DNA from: Impatiens glandulifera
Lineage: Eukaryota; Streptophyta; Magnoliopsida; Ericales; Balsaminaceae
Reading direction: 5' to 3'
Length of the DNA stretch: 64,000 nucleotides
NCBI RefSeq assembly: GCF_907164915.1
Contig: NC_061864.1
Coordinates: forward strand, 22,044,616 to 22,108,615
Shown: positions 11,973-23,430 of the stretch, one piece after another
Numbering within the stretch: the stretch's first letter is position 1
How the letters are laid out: each line of letters opens with the position of its first letter
Translations under genes and position numbers: made by a program
Notes under the pieces: model-generated
What the model saw: the letters and a program-made list of their open reading frames with translations, nothing else
What the model was told of the DNA's origin: nothing
Databases searched by the model: none

Positions 11973-12540
11973 ATAAAAATTTAATAAAAAAATTAAAAAA
12001 AAAGAATGAAGTAATTTGAGCGAAGATTTCTTCGTTGCATGTCATTTTTAATTAACTGAATTAATATTTAATAAATGGAAATATTAAATTCATGTTAATT
12101 TTGGTCTTTACATACCGGTAAGTGTATTTCCATGACAGGCAAGCGGTCTTCTCATGGGTGGGTTGGGGGTTTACATGAAGGTCAGGTTAAAATTAATTGA
12201 AGCGAATAAGTCTTCGCTTTAAATCGTCTTCTCGTAAAAAAAAATTCATAAAAAAATAAAAAATAAGAGTGAAGTAATTGAAGCAAAGATTTCTTCGTTG
12301 CATGTCATTTTTAATAAATTGAATTAATATTTAATAAACTGAAATATAAAATTCAATGTAATTTTGGTCTTTACATACAAGGGTAAGTGTATTTCCATGA
12401 CAGGGAAACGATCTTCTCATGGGTGGGTTGGAGGGTTTACATGAAGGTCAGGGATCCTGGGCGGGGAAATCTTCGCTCCCTTCGCTTCTCACCCTTCCCT
12501 CTAACATGGCGCCCGGAGAGAAGTGATCTTCGCTAGAGCA
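11973..12540. repeat. Right subterminal repeat array of the MULE complex
   Basis: Two units of roughly 270 bp lie in reverse orientation to the left arm. They carry 'ttctcatgggtgggttgg' cores near 12,150 and 12,415 and palindromes at 12020, 12202 and 12293. The array ends in GC-richer sequence with partial half-sites near 12,465 and 12,520. The AT-rich 543-bp unit of the left arm is missing here. Confidence 0.75.
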
Positions 12541-12852
12541 TATGAATAATATATTAATTTCGTACGTTAACTGGCCCTTCCGTTAACGGCGTCTGGGGTG
12601 AACCCGGAATGAATATAATAATAATGTTGCAATTTGATTGGTCTGCAACAAGGGAACACGGGAATCGATAGCAGAAGATCCGGAATGATAAACTTGACTA
12701 ACGAAATAGTACAAGAAGCAGACTTTGATGTTCATTCAGAAGAAGTCTATGCTTATTCCATCCCAGAAGAAGTCTATGCTACGAATGAAATCTTAGAGAG
12801 GAAAGTTAGTGTAGGACATAATATATGGTAAATATATTATTAAGGTTTTCAC
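12541..12852. other. Unassigned segment between MULE and hAT element
   Basis: It has a 65-codon open frame (12634-12831, +) containing two copies of a 'cagaagaagtctatgct' repeat near 12,738 and 12,765. No family was recognised. The sequence is interrupted on the right by the hAT element at 12853. Confidence 0.35.
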
Positions 12853-14654
12853 CAGGCCCGGACCTAATGTGTAATAAGTGAGGCAATTGCCTCGAGTCCA
12901 AATATTTTTGGGCTTTAAAATTTTCAAAAAAATATTATAATGATATATTAATAGTCTTATTTTTAAAAAGCTCATAAATAATAATTGATAATCTATCAGT
13001 AATAAGTAACTTAATTTATATCCAAAAAATAAAATAAAAAACACTATCTTACTTGGAGAAAAGAATCGCACGATTCCGATTTATCAACAAAATCAAGGAA
13101 AAAATAAAAAATAAATAAGAACAAGCATTCTGGAAAAAGAAAAGGAAACACTTCCCCCAAACCCCAAGCCCGTCGTCGATCCTCCAGCTTGCCAGAATCG
13201 GAGCAGAAAACTCAATCGTCTCATTCCCCGAGCTCTTGGGCCTTTTTCGCTTGTTCCAGCCTTGTTTCTCAGCACTGCGCCACTGTCCACTAGAGTTCTT
13301 CCTCCGATTTCAGTGAGATTTTGGTTTGATTTACTTGATTATTTTTGGTTGTTGAGAACTTATCTGATGGAATGGTGGATTCACAATCTGTATCTTGAAT
13401 TATTGCATAGCGGAAGTACAACATTGTGTTTAATCATAGATTCATAGAATGTTGGTTAATCTATAAATTTTTAATGCAGACCAGACTTCAAAAATACGAG
13501 ATGCTTTAATTGATTTGGCAAACACTTCTTATGACTCAAAAATAAAGAGTGAAGTTGAGGGCTTGGCATCATTTGAACTTGAGAATTTTGAATTCTTAAC
13601 CGGAATGATAATTTGGTACAAGTTATTATATGAGATTAACATTGTCAGTAAGTTTCTCCAATCAGAAAAAATGGATATTGATGTTGCTATCGGACAGTTA
13701 AAGGGCTTATTTCTTTTCTCCAAGAGTTTTTTAGAGAATCTGGATTTGATCAAGCCTTGGTTTAAACCGAACATATTGCAATTGAAATGAGAATTGAACC
13801 TAATTTTCGAGAAAAACGCATCATTCAGAGAAAGAGACAATTTGATGATATCAACAGTGAAGAGGTAACTCAATCTCCTAAAGAATCTTTTCGAGTTAAT
13901 TACTTCTTATTTATAATTGATCAAGCTCTTAAACTCGGTTTGAGCAATTTTAAAAGTATGAAGAAACCTTTGAGTTTTTATTTAGTTTGGAGAAGTTGAA
14001 GTCTATTGATGATGATGGTCTCTTGAGCTCATGTGTCAATCTTCAAAATTCTTTAGCACATGATGGGCACTCCGATGTTGATGGATCAAATTTATTTCTA
14101 GAACTAAAGTTGTTAAGACATTCATTACCCGGAGAAGCAAAAAGAGCGATTGATGTGCTGAATTATTTGAAAACAATGGATGGTTGTTATCCAAATTCCT
14201 ATATCGCATATCGAGTTTTGTTGACTATACCAGTTACTGTTGCATCTGCGGAAAGGAGTTTTTCCAAATTTAAGTTGATTAAAACTTATCTTCGATCAAC
14301 TATGTCGCAAGAAAGACTAAATGGGTTATCTATGTTATCTATCGAGAAAAAAATTATTGAGAAAGTTGATTATGCAAACTTGATCAATACTTTCGTTTCA
14401 AAAAATGCGAGACGAGTAATATTCAAGTGGACTATGTACTAGTTCGGAACATGAATTTTATATTTTGTTTGGATCTTCTTTGTTTTTTTAGTATTTACTT
14501 ATGACATATTGTTTTGATGATATTTTATTTCTAGAATTCATGTTACAAATACTATTATATTTAAATCGATAAAAAATATATGTATGAATATTAAGTTTTG
14601 AGGGCACCAAGTTTTGTGCTCGCCTAAGGCCTCAAAATCTCAGGTCCGGCACTG
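12853..14654 (+). mobile_element. Degraded hAT-family DNA transposon, copy 1
   Basis: The ends read caggcccggacct on the left and, in reverse complement, cagtgccggacct on the right, a 13-bp terminal inverted repeat with two mismatches. The interior carries the C-terminal part of an hAT transposase. I found no matching 8-bp target duplication in the flanks (gttttcac against ctcgcatg), so this copy is old or rearranged. An inverted second copy lies at 19082-20865. Confidence 0.75.
13462..14442 (+). pseudogene. hAT transposase C-terminal part (ZMYM1/TTF-like), frameshifted
   Basis: Frames 13515-13790, 13787-13999 and 13987-14442 are pieces of one protein separated by frame changes near 13,785 and 13,990. 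The first carries 'LASFELENFEF' and 'DVAIGQLKGL'. The last carries 'NYLKTMDGCYPNSYIAYR' and 'TIPVTVASAERSFSKFKLIK', the hAT C-terminal dimerisation domain. The N-terminal zinc finger and the first catalytic part of the family are absent, so this copy cannot encode an active transposase. Confidence 0.8.
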
Positions 14655-15440
14655 CTCGCATGGGACACTTCGGTGCGTCGTTAACTTATTTACAGTCATT
14701 CGTATGTTCATCAGATTATCAACTATAATCTCGAGTTATAAAAATATTCGATTGATCAAATCAAGGAATGTAACATACACTAATCTTATCGGCTTAATTA
14801 TGTCATATTTCATTATACCTATAATTAGGGATTATTTAGATATGAACATTATGAAATATAATAAGCGACGTACTTTCATAAACAATTTTATACTAGTAAC
14901 ATATTTTGAAATTTCATTGATTCATATTAAGAAAACGATTTTTAAATTTCTCTTACAAGATAATAGTATAAAACAGAAAAAAATGATTTATTAATTAATT
15001 TAAAATAATAACATTCCATTCTCATAATTTGGTGTCAATTGAGCACTTATATCTAACCTTGAGGGCTTACTTCCTCATCTCTTTTTTTAAAATCCGGGCC
15101 ACGTCCTCCTCTATCTAATTAAGAAAAAAATGTTAAAAAAGAAAAAGAAAAAAATGAGTATTATTTATAGAAGTAATTTAATTTTAAAAAAGCATGAACA
15201 ATGCCTTCCACTCTAGACATAAATATCCAATTAACTTTGGGAGTTAAGTCTCAAAATACCCGATGATTAACTTATTTTATTCTGACTTTTTTTTATATCA
15301 CCACTTTAAAGTGAAACTCTAATAAAATTTTGGATTTTGACACAATTCAAGATCATTAGATTCATTGAAAAATGTTCCTTTCTCATGATCCATAGGGAAG
15401 ATTTATAGAAAAAAATGAAAAAGGAGTAAGAATAACAATA
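14655..15440. other. Non-coding AT-rich spacer
   Basis: No gene is recognised; an open frame at 14614-14994 has no family features. A stretch at about 15,350-15,415 ('agattcattgaaaaatgttcctt', 'ccatagggaagatttatag') resembles 36,680-36,750 downstream of the HD-ZIP III gene. Confidence 0.5.
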
Positions 15441-15699
15441 ATATATATATATATATGTATGTCATTTTATTAAAATTTCAAATATGCATTAAAATATTAA
15501 AATCAATATATATTAATTTAAGCAAGAATACATATATAATTTTAAGATGGTAGAGCAAACAACATAGTTTGCTTTAACAAAAACTTTGTTTGAAATTTAC
15601 TTTATATTTTTTTAATTCAAAATTTCTAATTATGCAAAAAAAATACAAAAACGTATTATCATGTTTTTTTTTATAAATTTTGATATCAAATAATATTTT

Positions 15700-18425
15700 A
15701 ATTTCAATTCATTTAAAATAATAAATTATAATTAAAAATAGTTTAATAATTAAAAATTAATTAGTTTTATAAAAATTGTAATAATAAAATATTTTACAAA
15801 TAAATGAAATATATTTTAATATTAATTTATTAAAAGTATTAATAAACGTTTATTATTTTGTATTATTAATATATATTTATTTTAATATTTATATTAATAT
15901 GATTTATTATTATATATTATTAATAAATTTTATATTTAATAAGTTTTCAATAGTATATTATACAATTAAATTAAATATATTTTAATATATAAGAAAAAAC
16001 TAATAAAAGTTTATTATTTTTTATTATTATTATTGTTTATTATAAATATATTATTAATTTAATTTAATTTAATTTATTATTATTAAATATTATATTTAAT
16101 AAATTTCAAATAATATATAAATAATAATTATATTATATTTATATATATATATATTTAAATTAAGTTTTAAAAAACAGATTGATTATAAAGTATATTAAAT
16201 ATATTTCAGAATATGATTTAATTTATAAAAAAAATGTTTTCATTTGTGTCTTACACAAATTTTTGTGAAGAAATAGCTCTGATATCATAATATCATAAAA
16301 AAATGGATAAAAAATTTTGACTGATACACAATAGTTCTGAAAAGTATGAAAAAATCTCAATTTTTATTTGTAAAGAAATAGCCATGATATCATAATATCA
16401 TAAAAAAATGGATAAAAAGTTTTGACTGCTACAACCATAGTTAGTTCTGAAAAGTATGGAAAAATTTCAAATTTAGATATTTATACATTGCACCTATCCT
16501 TTTTCTAGGTTTCGGAATCATTATTTAGATTTATAATCCAGAACCAGTATTACTCGGCTCATTTTAAGAATATGAGAATATTTTTAGTTTTTAGTTAAGC
16601 TTCTGTTTTTAAGAAATATTAATATATTAATATTATTATTAATATATGTAATTTTACATTTTTTTTTTATTTTATTTATAGTTCTATATTATTATTAAAT
16701 ATCATATTTATTAAATTTAAATAATATATAATATATAATATAAATAAAATATATATATATTAATATTAATTTAATAAATGTTTATTTTTTATTATTATTA
16801 ATATATATTGATTTTAATATTTCTATTAGTTTTAAATAATATTTATTTAATAAAAAATTATAAAAGTTTAATATTATTTATTACCCATATATATTAGTAT
16901 TAAATATTATATTTAAACATTTTTAAATAATATATTATACAAATAAATTAAATACATTGAATTATTTATTTAATAAAACAACTAATAAAATTTTAGTAAT
17001 TTTTATTATTAATATATATTTATTTTAATATATTATTTGTTTTACTTATTATTATAAATATAATCCTTTTATATAATTTTGTATTAGGTTTATTTGTTTA
17101 TGGAAATATTGAAAAAGAATACTTTATTCTTATTTTAATAAATTTAAATAATTTTAAATTTGTAAATATATAAAATTTTAATAATAAATATTATATATTT
17201 AAATAAAATATATTTTAATATTTATTTAATTAAAAAACTAATAAAATTTATTCTTTTTTATTAATAATGTATATTTAGTTTGATATTTATATTAATATTA
17301 TTTATTATATATTATTATTATTAAATAATATATTTAATTAGTTTTAACTAAACATCATACAAAAAAAATAAATATATTTTAATATTTATTTAATAAAAAC
17401 TATTAAAAAATAATATTATTTAATATTAATATATTGATTTAATATTTCTATTAATTGTATTTTATTTATTAATATTAAATATCACATTTAATAAATTTTA
17501 AATGATATTATACATATATTATACATATAAATAATATATATTTAATTATTTATTTAATAAAAAAAACTAATAAATTTTATTATTTATTATTAATATATAT
17601 TTATTTTAATATTTCTATTTATTTTATTTATTATTATTAAGATTTTAACATTTCTATTTATTTTATTTATTATTATTAAATGTATATTTAAAAAGTTTTA
17701 AATAATATATAAAAATTAATTATAATATATATATATATATATTAAATAATAGATTTTTCAAATAACTTAAATTTTAAATTCTAAATTTATATTTAATAGA
17801 TTTAATATTATTATAATATTTTTTTATATAATTATAAGTTTTATTAAATATAGAAAATTTTATTATCTTCTAATAATAATATTAATATTAATTACTACAA
17901 AATTTATAATTATAGATTCATTTAAATAAACATAATTTTATGATTATATTATAACTAAACAATATTATAAAATATAATAACACTATTTATTTAAAAAATG
18001 TTTGAAATTATTTTTTACTGTATATAAAAATAATATATTTAATTATTAAATTTTAATATATATTTATATATATATATATATATATAATTAAGATATATTT
18101 TAATTTTTTTTTAAAATGTTTAAATGAAATTTTCAAATATACTAGAAGTTGTCTTAATAAGTAGTAGTGAAAATTTATTTTGTAATAAATTTATGATACA
18201 AAATGTTTGTTTATATATTACCTTTTCTATTTTATAGACTTTAGTTTTAAAACTAATTATTATTTTTATATTTTTATTAATTTTATTTATTATGATTAAA
18301 TGTGATATTTAATAAGTTTTAAATAATATATTATACAAATAATTTAAATATATTTTAATAAAAAAACAAATAAAAGTTTATTGTTTTTTATTATTAATAT
18401 ATATTAATTTTAATATTTTTAATGA
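15700..18425. repeat. Extremely AT-rich degenerate tandem array
   Basis: The DNA is nearly all A and T. A recurring block of the form 'ttattattaatatatatttattttaatattt' appears near 15,870, 16,790, 17,010, 17,270, 17,440, 17,600 and 18,400, often followed by 'attattattaaat-ata-tttaataa'. Where the blocks are closest they are about 160-260 bp apart. Within it, 16265-16362 and 16370-16470 form a clear tandem duplication with period of about 105-107 bp. No gene is present. Confidence 0.6.
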
Positions 18426-18429
18426 AAGA

Positions 18430-19081
18430 GAAAAACATGATGTGCAGTTTTAAAACTTTTTTTCAAGAAGCAACATCTTTCAACAAAACATATGTATTTG
18501 TCCCAAAACTCAAAGTAAGTCATAAGGCCTTCTTTCAAGAAAGGAATGATGATTTCAATTTAATCAAATAAAACAATGCATGATTATTCCATCAACCAAT
18601 TACCAAATTACCAACAAAATAATATTTTAGTCATTTATCTCTAAATAATTCAACAAATAAATAAATTACATAAAACAAGATCCATGTGTCTAGCTAGAAA
18701 AGAAGTTTTTTATGTAGCATGTACCTGGTCATATGTTTGAACATCATGAAGATCATATCCCCTTGATTTTATGTAATTAGTAAATTCTGTGTAAGGTTTT
18801 CTTTGCTCTTGCAGTAAGCACCGATAAGGATAATCTTCTTCATGGCTTTAGCCATTTGTAAAATGAATTGAATAATGCATGTTTGTCTTGAGAAATAAAA
18901 ACAAATGAGAATTGAGATTATAGTAAATATCACTTTTAATGGAATGTTATGATGAGTAGGAAAAGTTATCAAATTTAAATAAAATTGTGTTATACCTAGG
19001 ATGGTTCTAGTTCTTTTTGTTTTACCTCAGATGTAAGTTTTTAAAACTATATATATATTAGTGTTTAAATAAAGATGAGAA
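18430..19081. other. Intergenic spacer, no clear gene
   Basis: A short minus-strand frame starts at about 18,858 with a Met-Ala-Lys start and has an alternative frame running to a possible donor near 18,723. No family was recognised and nothing else supports a gene. Confidence 0.3.
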
Positions 19082-20865
19082 CAGTGTCGGATCTGAGATT
19101 TCGAGGTTTGAGGCGAGCACAAAACATGGTGCCCTAAAAGCATAATATTCATATATATATTTTTTATCGATTTAAATATAATAGTATTTGTAACATTAAT
19201 TCTACAAATAAAATATTATCAAAACAATATGTTATAAGTAAATACTAAAAAATCCAAACAAAATATAAAATTCATGTTCCGAACTAGTACATAGTCACTT
19301 GAATATTACTCGTCTCGCATTTTTTGAAGTGAAAGTATTGATCAAGTTTGCATAATCAACTTTTTCATTAATTTTTTCTCGATAGATAACATAGATATCT
19401 CATTTAGTCTTTCTTGCGACATAGTTGATCGAATATAAGTTTTAATCAACTTCAATTTGGAAAAACTTCTTTCTGCAGATGCAACAGTAACTGGTATAGT
19501 CAGCAAAACACGATATGCGATATAGGAATTTGGATAACAACTATCCATTGTTTTCAAATAATTCAGCACATCAATCGCTCTTTTTGCTTCTCCGAGTAAT
19601 GAATGTCTTAACAACTTTACTTCTAGAAATAAATCTGATCCATCAACATCGGAGTGTCCATCATGTGTTAAAGAATTTTGAAGATTGACACATGAGCTCA
19701 AGAGACCATCATCATCAATAGACTTCAACTTCTCCAAACTAAATAAAAACCCAAAGGTTTATTTGTACTTTTGAAATTGCTCAAACCGAGTTTGAAGTGA
19801 AGAAAGAGCTTGATCAATTATAAATAAGAAGTAATTAACTCAAAAAGATTCTTTAAGAGATTGAGTTACCTCTTCACTGTTGATATCATCAAATTGTCTC
19901 TTTCTCCGAATGATGCATTTTTCTCGAAAACTAGGTTCAATTCTCATTTCACTTGCAATATGTTCGGCTTCAACCAAGGCTTGATCAAATCCAGATTCTC
20001 TAAACTCTTGGAGAAAAAAATAAGCCCCTTTAACTGTCCGATAGCAACATCAATATCCATTTTTCTAATTGGAGAAACTTACTAACAATGTTAATCTCAT
20101 ATAATAACTTGTACCAAATTATCATTCGGATTAGGAATTCAAAATTCTCAAGTTCAAATGATGCCAAGCTCTCAGCTTCACTCTTTATTTTTGAGTTATA
20201 AGAAGTGTTGGCCAAATCAATTAAAACATCTCGTATTTTTGAAGTCTGGTATGCATTAAAAATTTATAGATTAACCAGCATTCTATGAATTTATGATTAA
20301 CCACAATGTTGCACTTCCGCTATGTAATAATGCAAGATACAGATTGTGACTCCATCATTCCACCAGACAACTCCTCAACAACAAAAAATAATCAAGTAAA
20401 TCGAACCAAAATCTCACCGAAATCGGAGGAAGAACTTTAGTGGGCAGTGGCGCAATGCTGAGAAACAAGGTTGGAATGAGCGAAAAAGGCCCAAGAGCTC
20501 GGGGAAGGAGACGACCGAGTTTTCTGCTCTGATTCCGGCATGCTGGAGGATCAACGACGGGCTTGAGGTTTGGGGGAAGTGTTTTCTTTTCTTTTTCCAA
20601 ATTGTTTGTTCTTATTTATTTTTTTCCTTGATTTGTTGATAAATGAGAATTGTGCGATTCTTTTCTCCAAGTAAGATAGTGTTTTTTTATTTTTATTTTT
20701 TGGATAAAATTAAGTTAGGGCTTATAATTGATAGGTTATCAATTATTATTTATGGGCTTTTAAAAAATAAGTCCATGAATATATCATTATAATTTTATTT
20801 TTTTGAAAATTTTGGTGCCCCAAAAATATTTGGGCCTGAGGCAATTGCCTCACTTATTACACAGC
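19082..20865 (-). mobile_element. Degraded hAT-family DNA transposon, copy 2 (inverted)
   Basis: This is highly similar to copy 1 over its full length but in opposite orientation. Its 3' terminal repeat reads cagtgtcggatctgag at 19082. The 5' end loses the terminal 'caggcccggacct' near 20,865, where it meets other repeat sequence. The two copies are about 4.4 kb apart. Confidence 0.75.
19342..20215 (-). pseudogene. hAT transposase remnant in copy 2
   Basis: Frames 20215-20030 and 19737-19342 match the copy 1 pieces ('LASFELENFEFL', 'NYLKTMDSCYPNSYIAYR', 'TIPVTVASAERSFSKLKLIK'). The first frame is broken near 20,055 and the second ends early near 19,345. It has the same truncated architecture as copy 1, so both may descend from one internally deleted element or one duplication. 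Confidence 0.8.
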
Positions 20866-21840
20866 AGATTTGGGCATGTCTGGTTCTTCTCCTCTAGAGG
20901 ATGAAGTTCCTTCTTCAGTATTGAACTGATCTATGATATGTATTCTTAGTTCTTGATCCCTAATTGTTTTTAGTAATTTAAAAGAAGGATTAGAGGTTAA
21001 AACATTAATTGTCATATCTGAGAATTGAGATATGATTCTATATAATTCAGATTTTTTTATATTTTGATTTTGGTAAATTTTATTAAATTCTTTCCTAGGG
21101 ACATTTTAGTCCCAATTGGCATGGCTCACATTCGGAGTCTTCTGAGCTTAATTCAGAAATGTTCTCATTATTTAGAACATCTAATCCAGAATTACTACTT
21201 GTTGAATCTAAGTCGAATTCTTCAGATTCTGAGTTTTGAAGAGTTTGAATAATTAATCGTTTTGTATCTTCTAGGATTTCAAGATTATTAATTTATTTAT
21301 TTGTCCAACATTATTTTGATATGTGTCTAAATTTTCCACAGTTGTGACATTTCTTATTACTTTTGACATTTTTTTATCTTGTTCAAGATTTTTCATTCCT
21401 CCTTTGATTTTTCATTTCTAAATGTATCTAGGAGGATTTTCTATATTTATGAAATATATTGTATTTTGACCTTCTATCTTTGCTAGATGTCGGGTTATCT
21501 TGATCGAATTGTCGGCAAAATTGACATAATTGTTTTCTTTCATTTAAACTATGTCTTTTAATTTGTTGGCTTAACTTAATGTCATTACATAAGGTTAATC
21601 TTTCTTGAAACATGTATCTATTAATGTACCATATGTATAGTTTTCATATGTATGATTTATTTTGAGATTTCTTCTGAATCTTTAAACAAATAGGCTTGGG
21701 AGTCCGTCAATAAATTTTGATTTCCAGTGTGCATTATAACATTTTGGGAGTTCCATGACTCTACTAAGGAAGGTATCTTTATACCATCAAAAATTGGAAA
21801 GTGTTTTACACCTTAAATTTTTGTAATAATATTCATTTAG
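20866..21840 (-). pseudogene. Decayed zinc-knuckle capsid/Gag fragment, probably pararetroviral
   Basis: On the minus strand, a CX2CX4HX4C zinc knuckle ('CHNCGKFRH...') lies at 21308-21349, with an in-frame TAA (21311-21313) one codon before the last Cys. Upstream in the reading direction is a Lys/Arg-rich region with an open frame at 21613-21428. Downstream is a Ser/Glu/Asp-rich acidic stretch around 21,120-21,245 in a shifted frame, and coding-like sequence to about 20,880. A basic region, then a zinc knuckle, then an acidic tail is the order found in the capsid protein of plant pararetroviruses and in some retrotransposon Gag proteins. No protease or reverse transcriptase follows within the window. 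The relic is broken by stops and frameshifts and is truncated at the hAT junction. Confidence 0.5.
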
Positions 21841-21969
21841 AAAAAAAAAATCTTTTAATTATTCTAACTGGTTTTTGCTTGATTCACAATGTCATTACAA
21901 TGATCTGACAAATATTCATAATAGTTTTATGTCTACTTCGGTCAAAGACATTATCGCCCTCTTAAGGGG

Positions 21970-22395
21970 TAAACATGTTATCAATTTTCTTGTCTCTTTA
22001 TTTGTTATATATATATGTTTACTTAAACTTGTTGAGATACATGTTTATACTTCAAAATTATAGTAATTAAGATAGTTTAACAAATTTATAAGAGACCACA
22101 TGTTACAAGTTCGATTTACATTTAAAACGGCTTAAATTGAAATGTAAGTCATAACGGTAAAAGTTATACTAGCCTTATATTTACATTTAGAACGTCTCAA
22201 GTTAAAATAAAAATTATGACAGTAAAGGTTATACCTTCTACGGTAAATATGTTATCAATTTTCTTGTCTCTTTATTTTTATATGTTTTTATGTTGACTTA
22301 AACTTATTGAGATATTGTATTTATATTTCAAAATTTTACTCATTAAGATAGCTTAACAAATTTATAAGACCACGTGTTATAAGTTCGATTTAAAT
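21970..22395 (+). repeat. Diverged direct duplication
   Basis: Sequence from about 21,975 ('atgttatcaattttcttgtc' then 'tgttgagata') to about 22,115 recurs at about 22,247-22,393, a period near 270 bp. Both copies end with 'ataagttcgattta'-like sequence. No coding function is seen. Confidence 0.7.
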
Positions 22396-23430
22396 AATAG
22401 TTGAAATAAAAGTTATGACTGAAAGGATTATACTGGTACTCTAATCATTAATATTCAGTTAGTCAGTTTAAAACAATGCAAAAGTAATTAAAATTTTTGA
22501 TAAATACTTGGGTTAACACCTTTATTAAAAGATAGAAAGAAAAAAAAAACACAAATTAATTAGCCTTGGATAAAAGAAGTTACGAATCCAATGTTTTCAA
22601 ACCATAGAACAAATCAAAGCTAATTAAAATGGTCAAGTTGGCCCCTAAAAAAAAGTGAAAGGGACATCCCAAATCAAATTATAGTTAAAGCTAATAATTA
22701 CAATTTTTTTTTCAGTATAATCATCTTTAACCCAAAAATTCATTTTCAAACTAAAATATAATAACAGTCACAAATCACATCAAACAGTAATTAATCTTCA
22801 ACCTAAAAATTTATTTTTAAACTCAAAAAAATATTCTCAATTATTCTTTTTTAAATCAACTTTTTAACTTTTTTAATACTAACTATATATTTATCAATTT
22901 TACAAATTGAACCCTAATATTTTTTCATTCAATTAAAAAAAATTATGATAAAATTCATTTTAAATTAATAATTAATACACATAAAAATACAAATTACACT
23001 ACATGAGTATGGAAAATTAATAAAACAAACATTATTAATTAAAACAATTAAATTAAATATTATTAAAAAACACAAATTATACTGCACGAGAAAAAAAACA
23101 ATATTAATAAAAACAAATATATGATAAAAACAAATAAATAAATTATATAAAATACTAAATATATATATATATATATAATACACATATACTACTAATAGTT
23201 ACATATACTACTAATAGTTGAGGACTAAATTTTAATTCAATATTTTTTTGAGTTTTTAAATAATGTAAACCCAAATTTGGGTTTTTTTAGATAGGAAAGA
23301 TGATGCAAAACTCATTTTGGAATGAGTTTGGGTGTGGGTTGGAGTGAAAAATTCATGTAAGGATGAGTTTGGGTGTGGGTTAGAAATGGTCAAAGCAATG
23401 GGTTTAGGTATAAGAAATATATTATTGTAA
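22396..23430. other. AT-rich spacer, nothing recognised
   Basis: Low-complexity AT-rich DNA. A short direct repeat containing 'gatgagtttgggtgtgggtt' lies near 23,320 and 23,360. No gene is supported. Confidence 0.5.

Larger units (their letters stand above)
437..12217. other. Dispersed 16-bp palindrome family GCGAA-N6-TTCGC
   Basis: Exact copies start at 992, 1073, 1258, 1340, 1525, 2261, 2363, 6973, 7056, 7323, 9567, 11900, 11937 and 12202, each 16 bp. Copies with one or two changed half-site bases lie at 437, 2159, 7403, 9523, 9613, 10107, 12020 and 12293. The outer five bases on each side are kept while the middle six vary (for example GAAATC, ATAATT, GAGAGC, GGGGTA). The motif occurs only within the transposon complex, and sits outside the coding exons. 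A role as transposase-binding sites, as for the subterminal motifs of other plant DNA transposons, is inference. Confidence 0.75.
1..12540. mobile_element. MULE-type transposon complex (composite or nested)
   Basis: Repeat arrays near both ends are inverted relative to each other: the left block around 1,100-1,560 matches the right block around 12,000-12,460 in reverse complement, including a shared 'cccacccatgagaag' core and an 'acatgca(g/a)cgaag' core. Between them lie a FAR1/SWIM MULE transposase, a Ulp1-like gene and a BRCT gene. MULEs carrying Ulp1-like genes are a known plant group (Kaonashi-type, CUMULE). A third array in left-arm orientation at 6,846-7,440 suggests two elements may be joined: one carrying the Ulp1 gene, one carrying the transposase and BRCT gene. 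The left edge may lie beyond the window. I found no target-site duplication, so exact termini are unknown. Confidence 0.7.

Noticed and set aside
13093..13290. Minus-strand 65-codon frame, with a counterpart in hAT copy 2
   Set aside because: It is the antisense of the 5' part of the hAT element; its presence in both copies reflects the element, not a separate gene.
18723..18972. Possible small minus-strand gene
   Set aside because: A short Met-Ala-Lys frame and an alternative frame end at possible splice sites, but no family, second exon or promoter could be identified.
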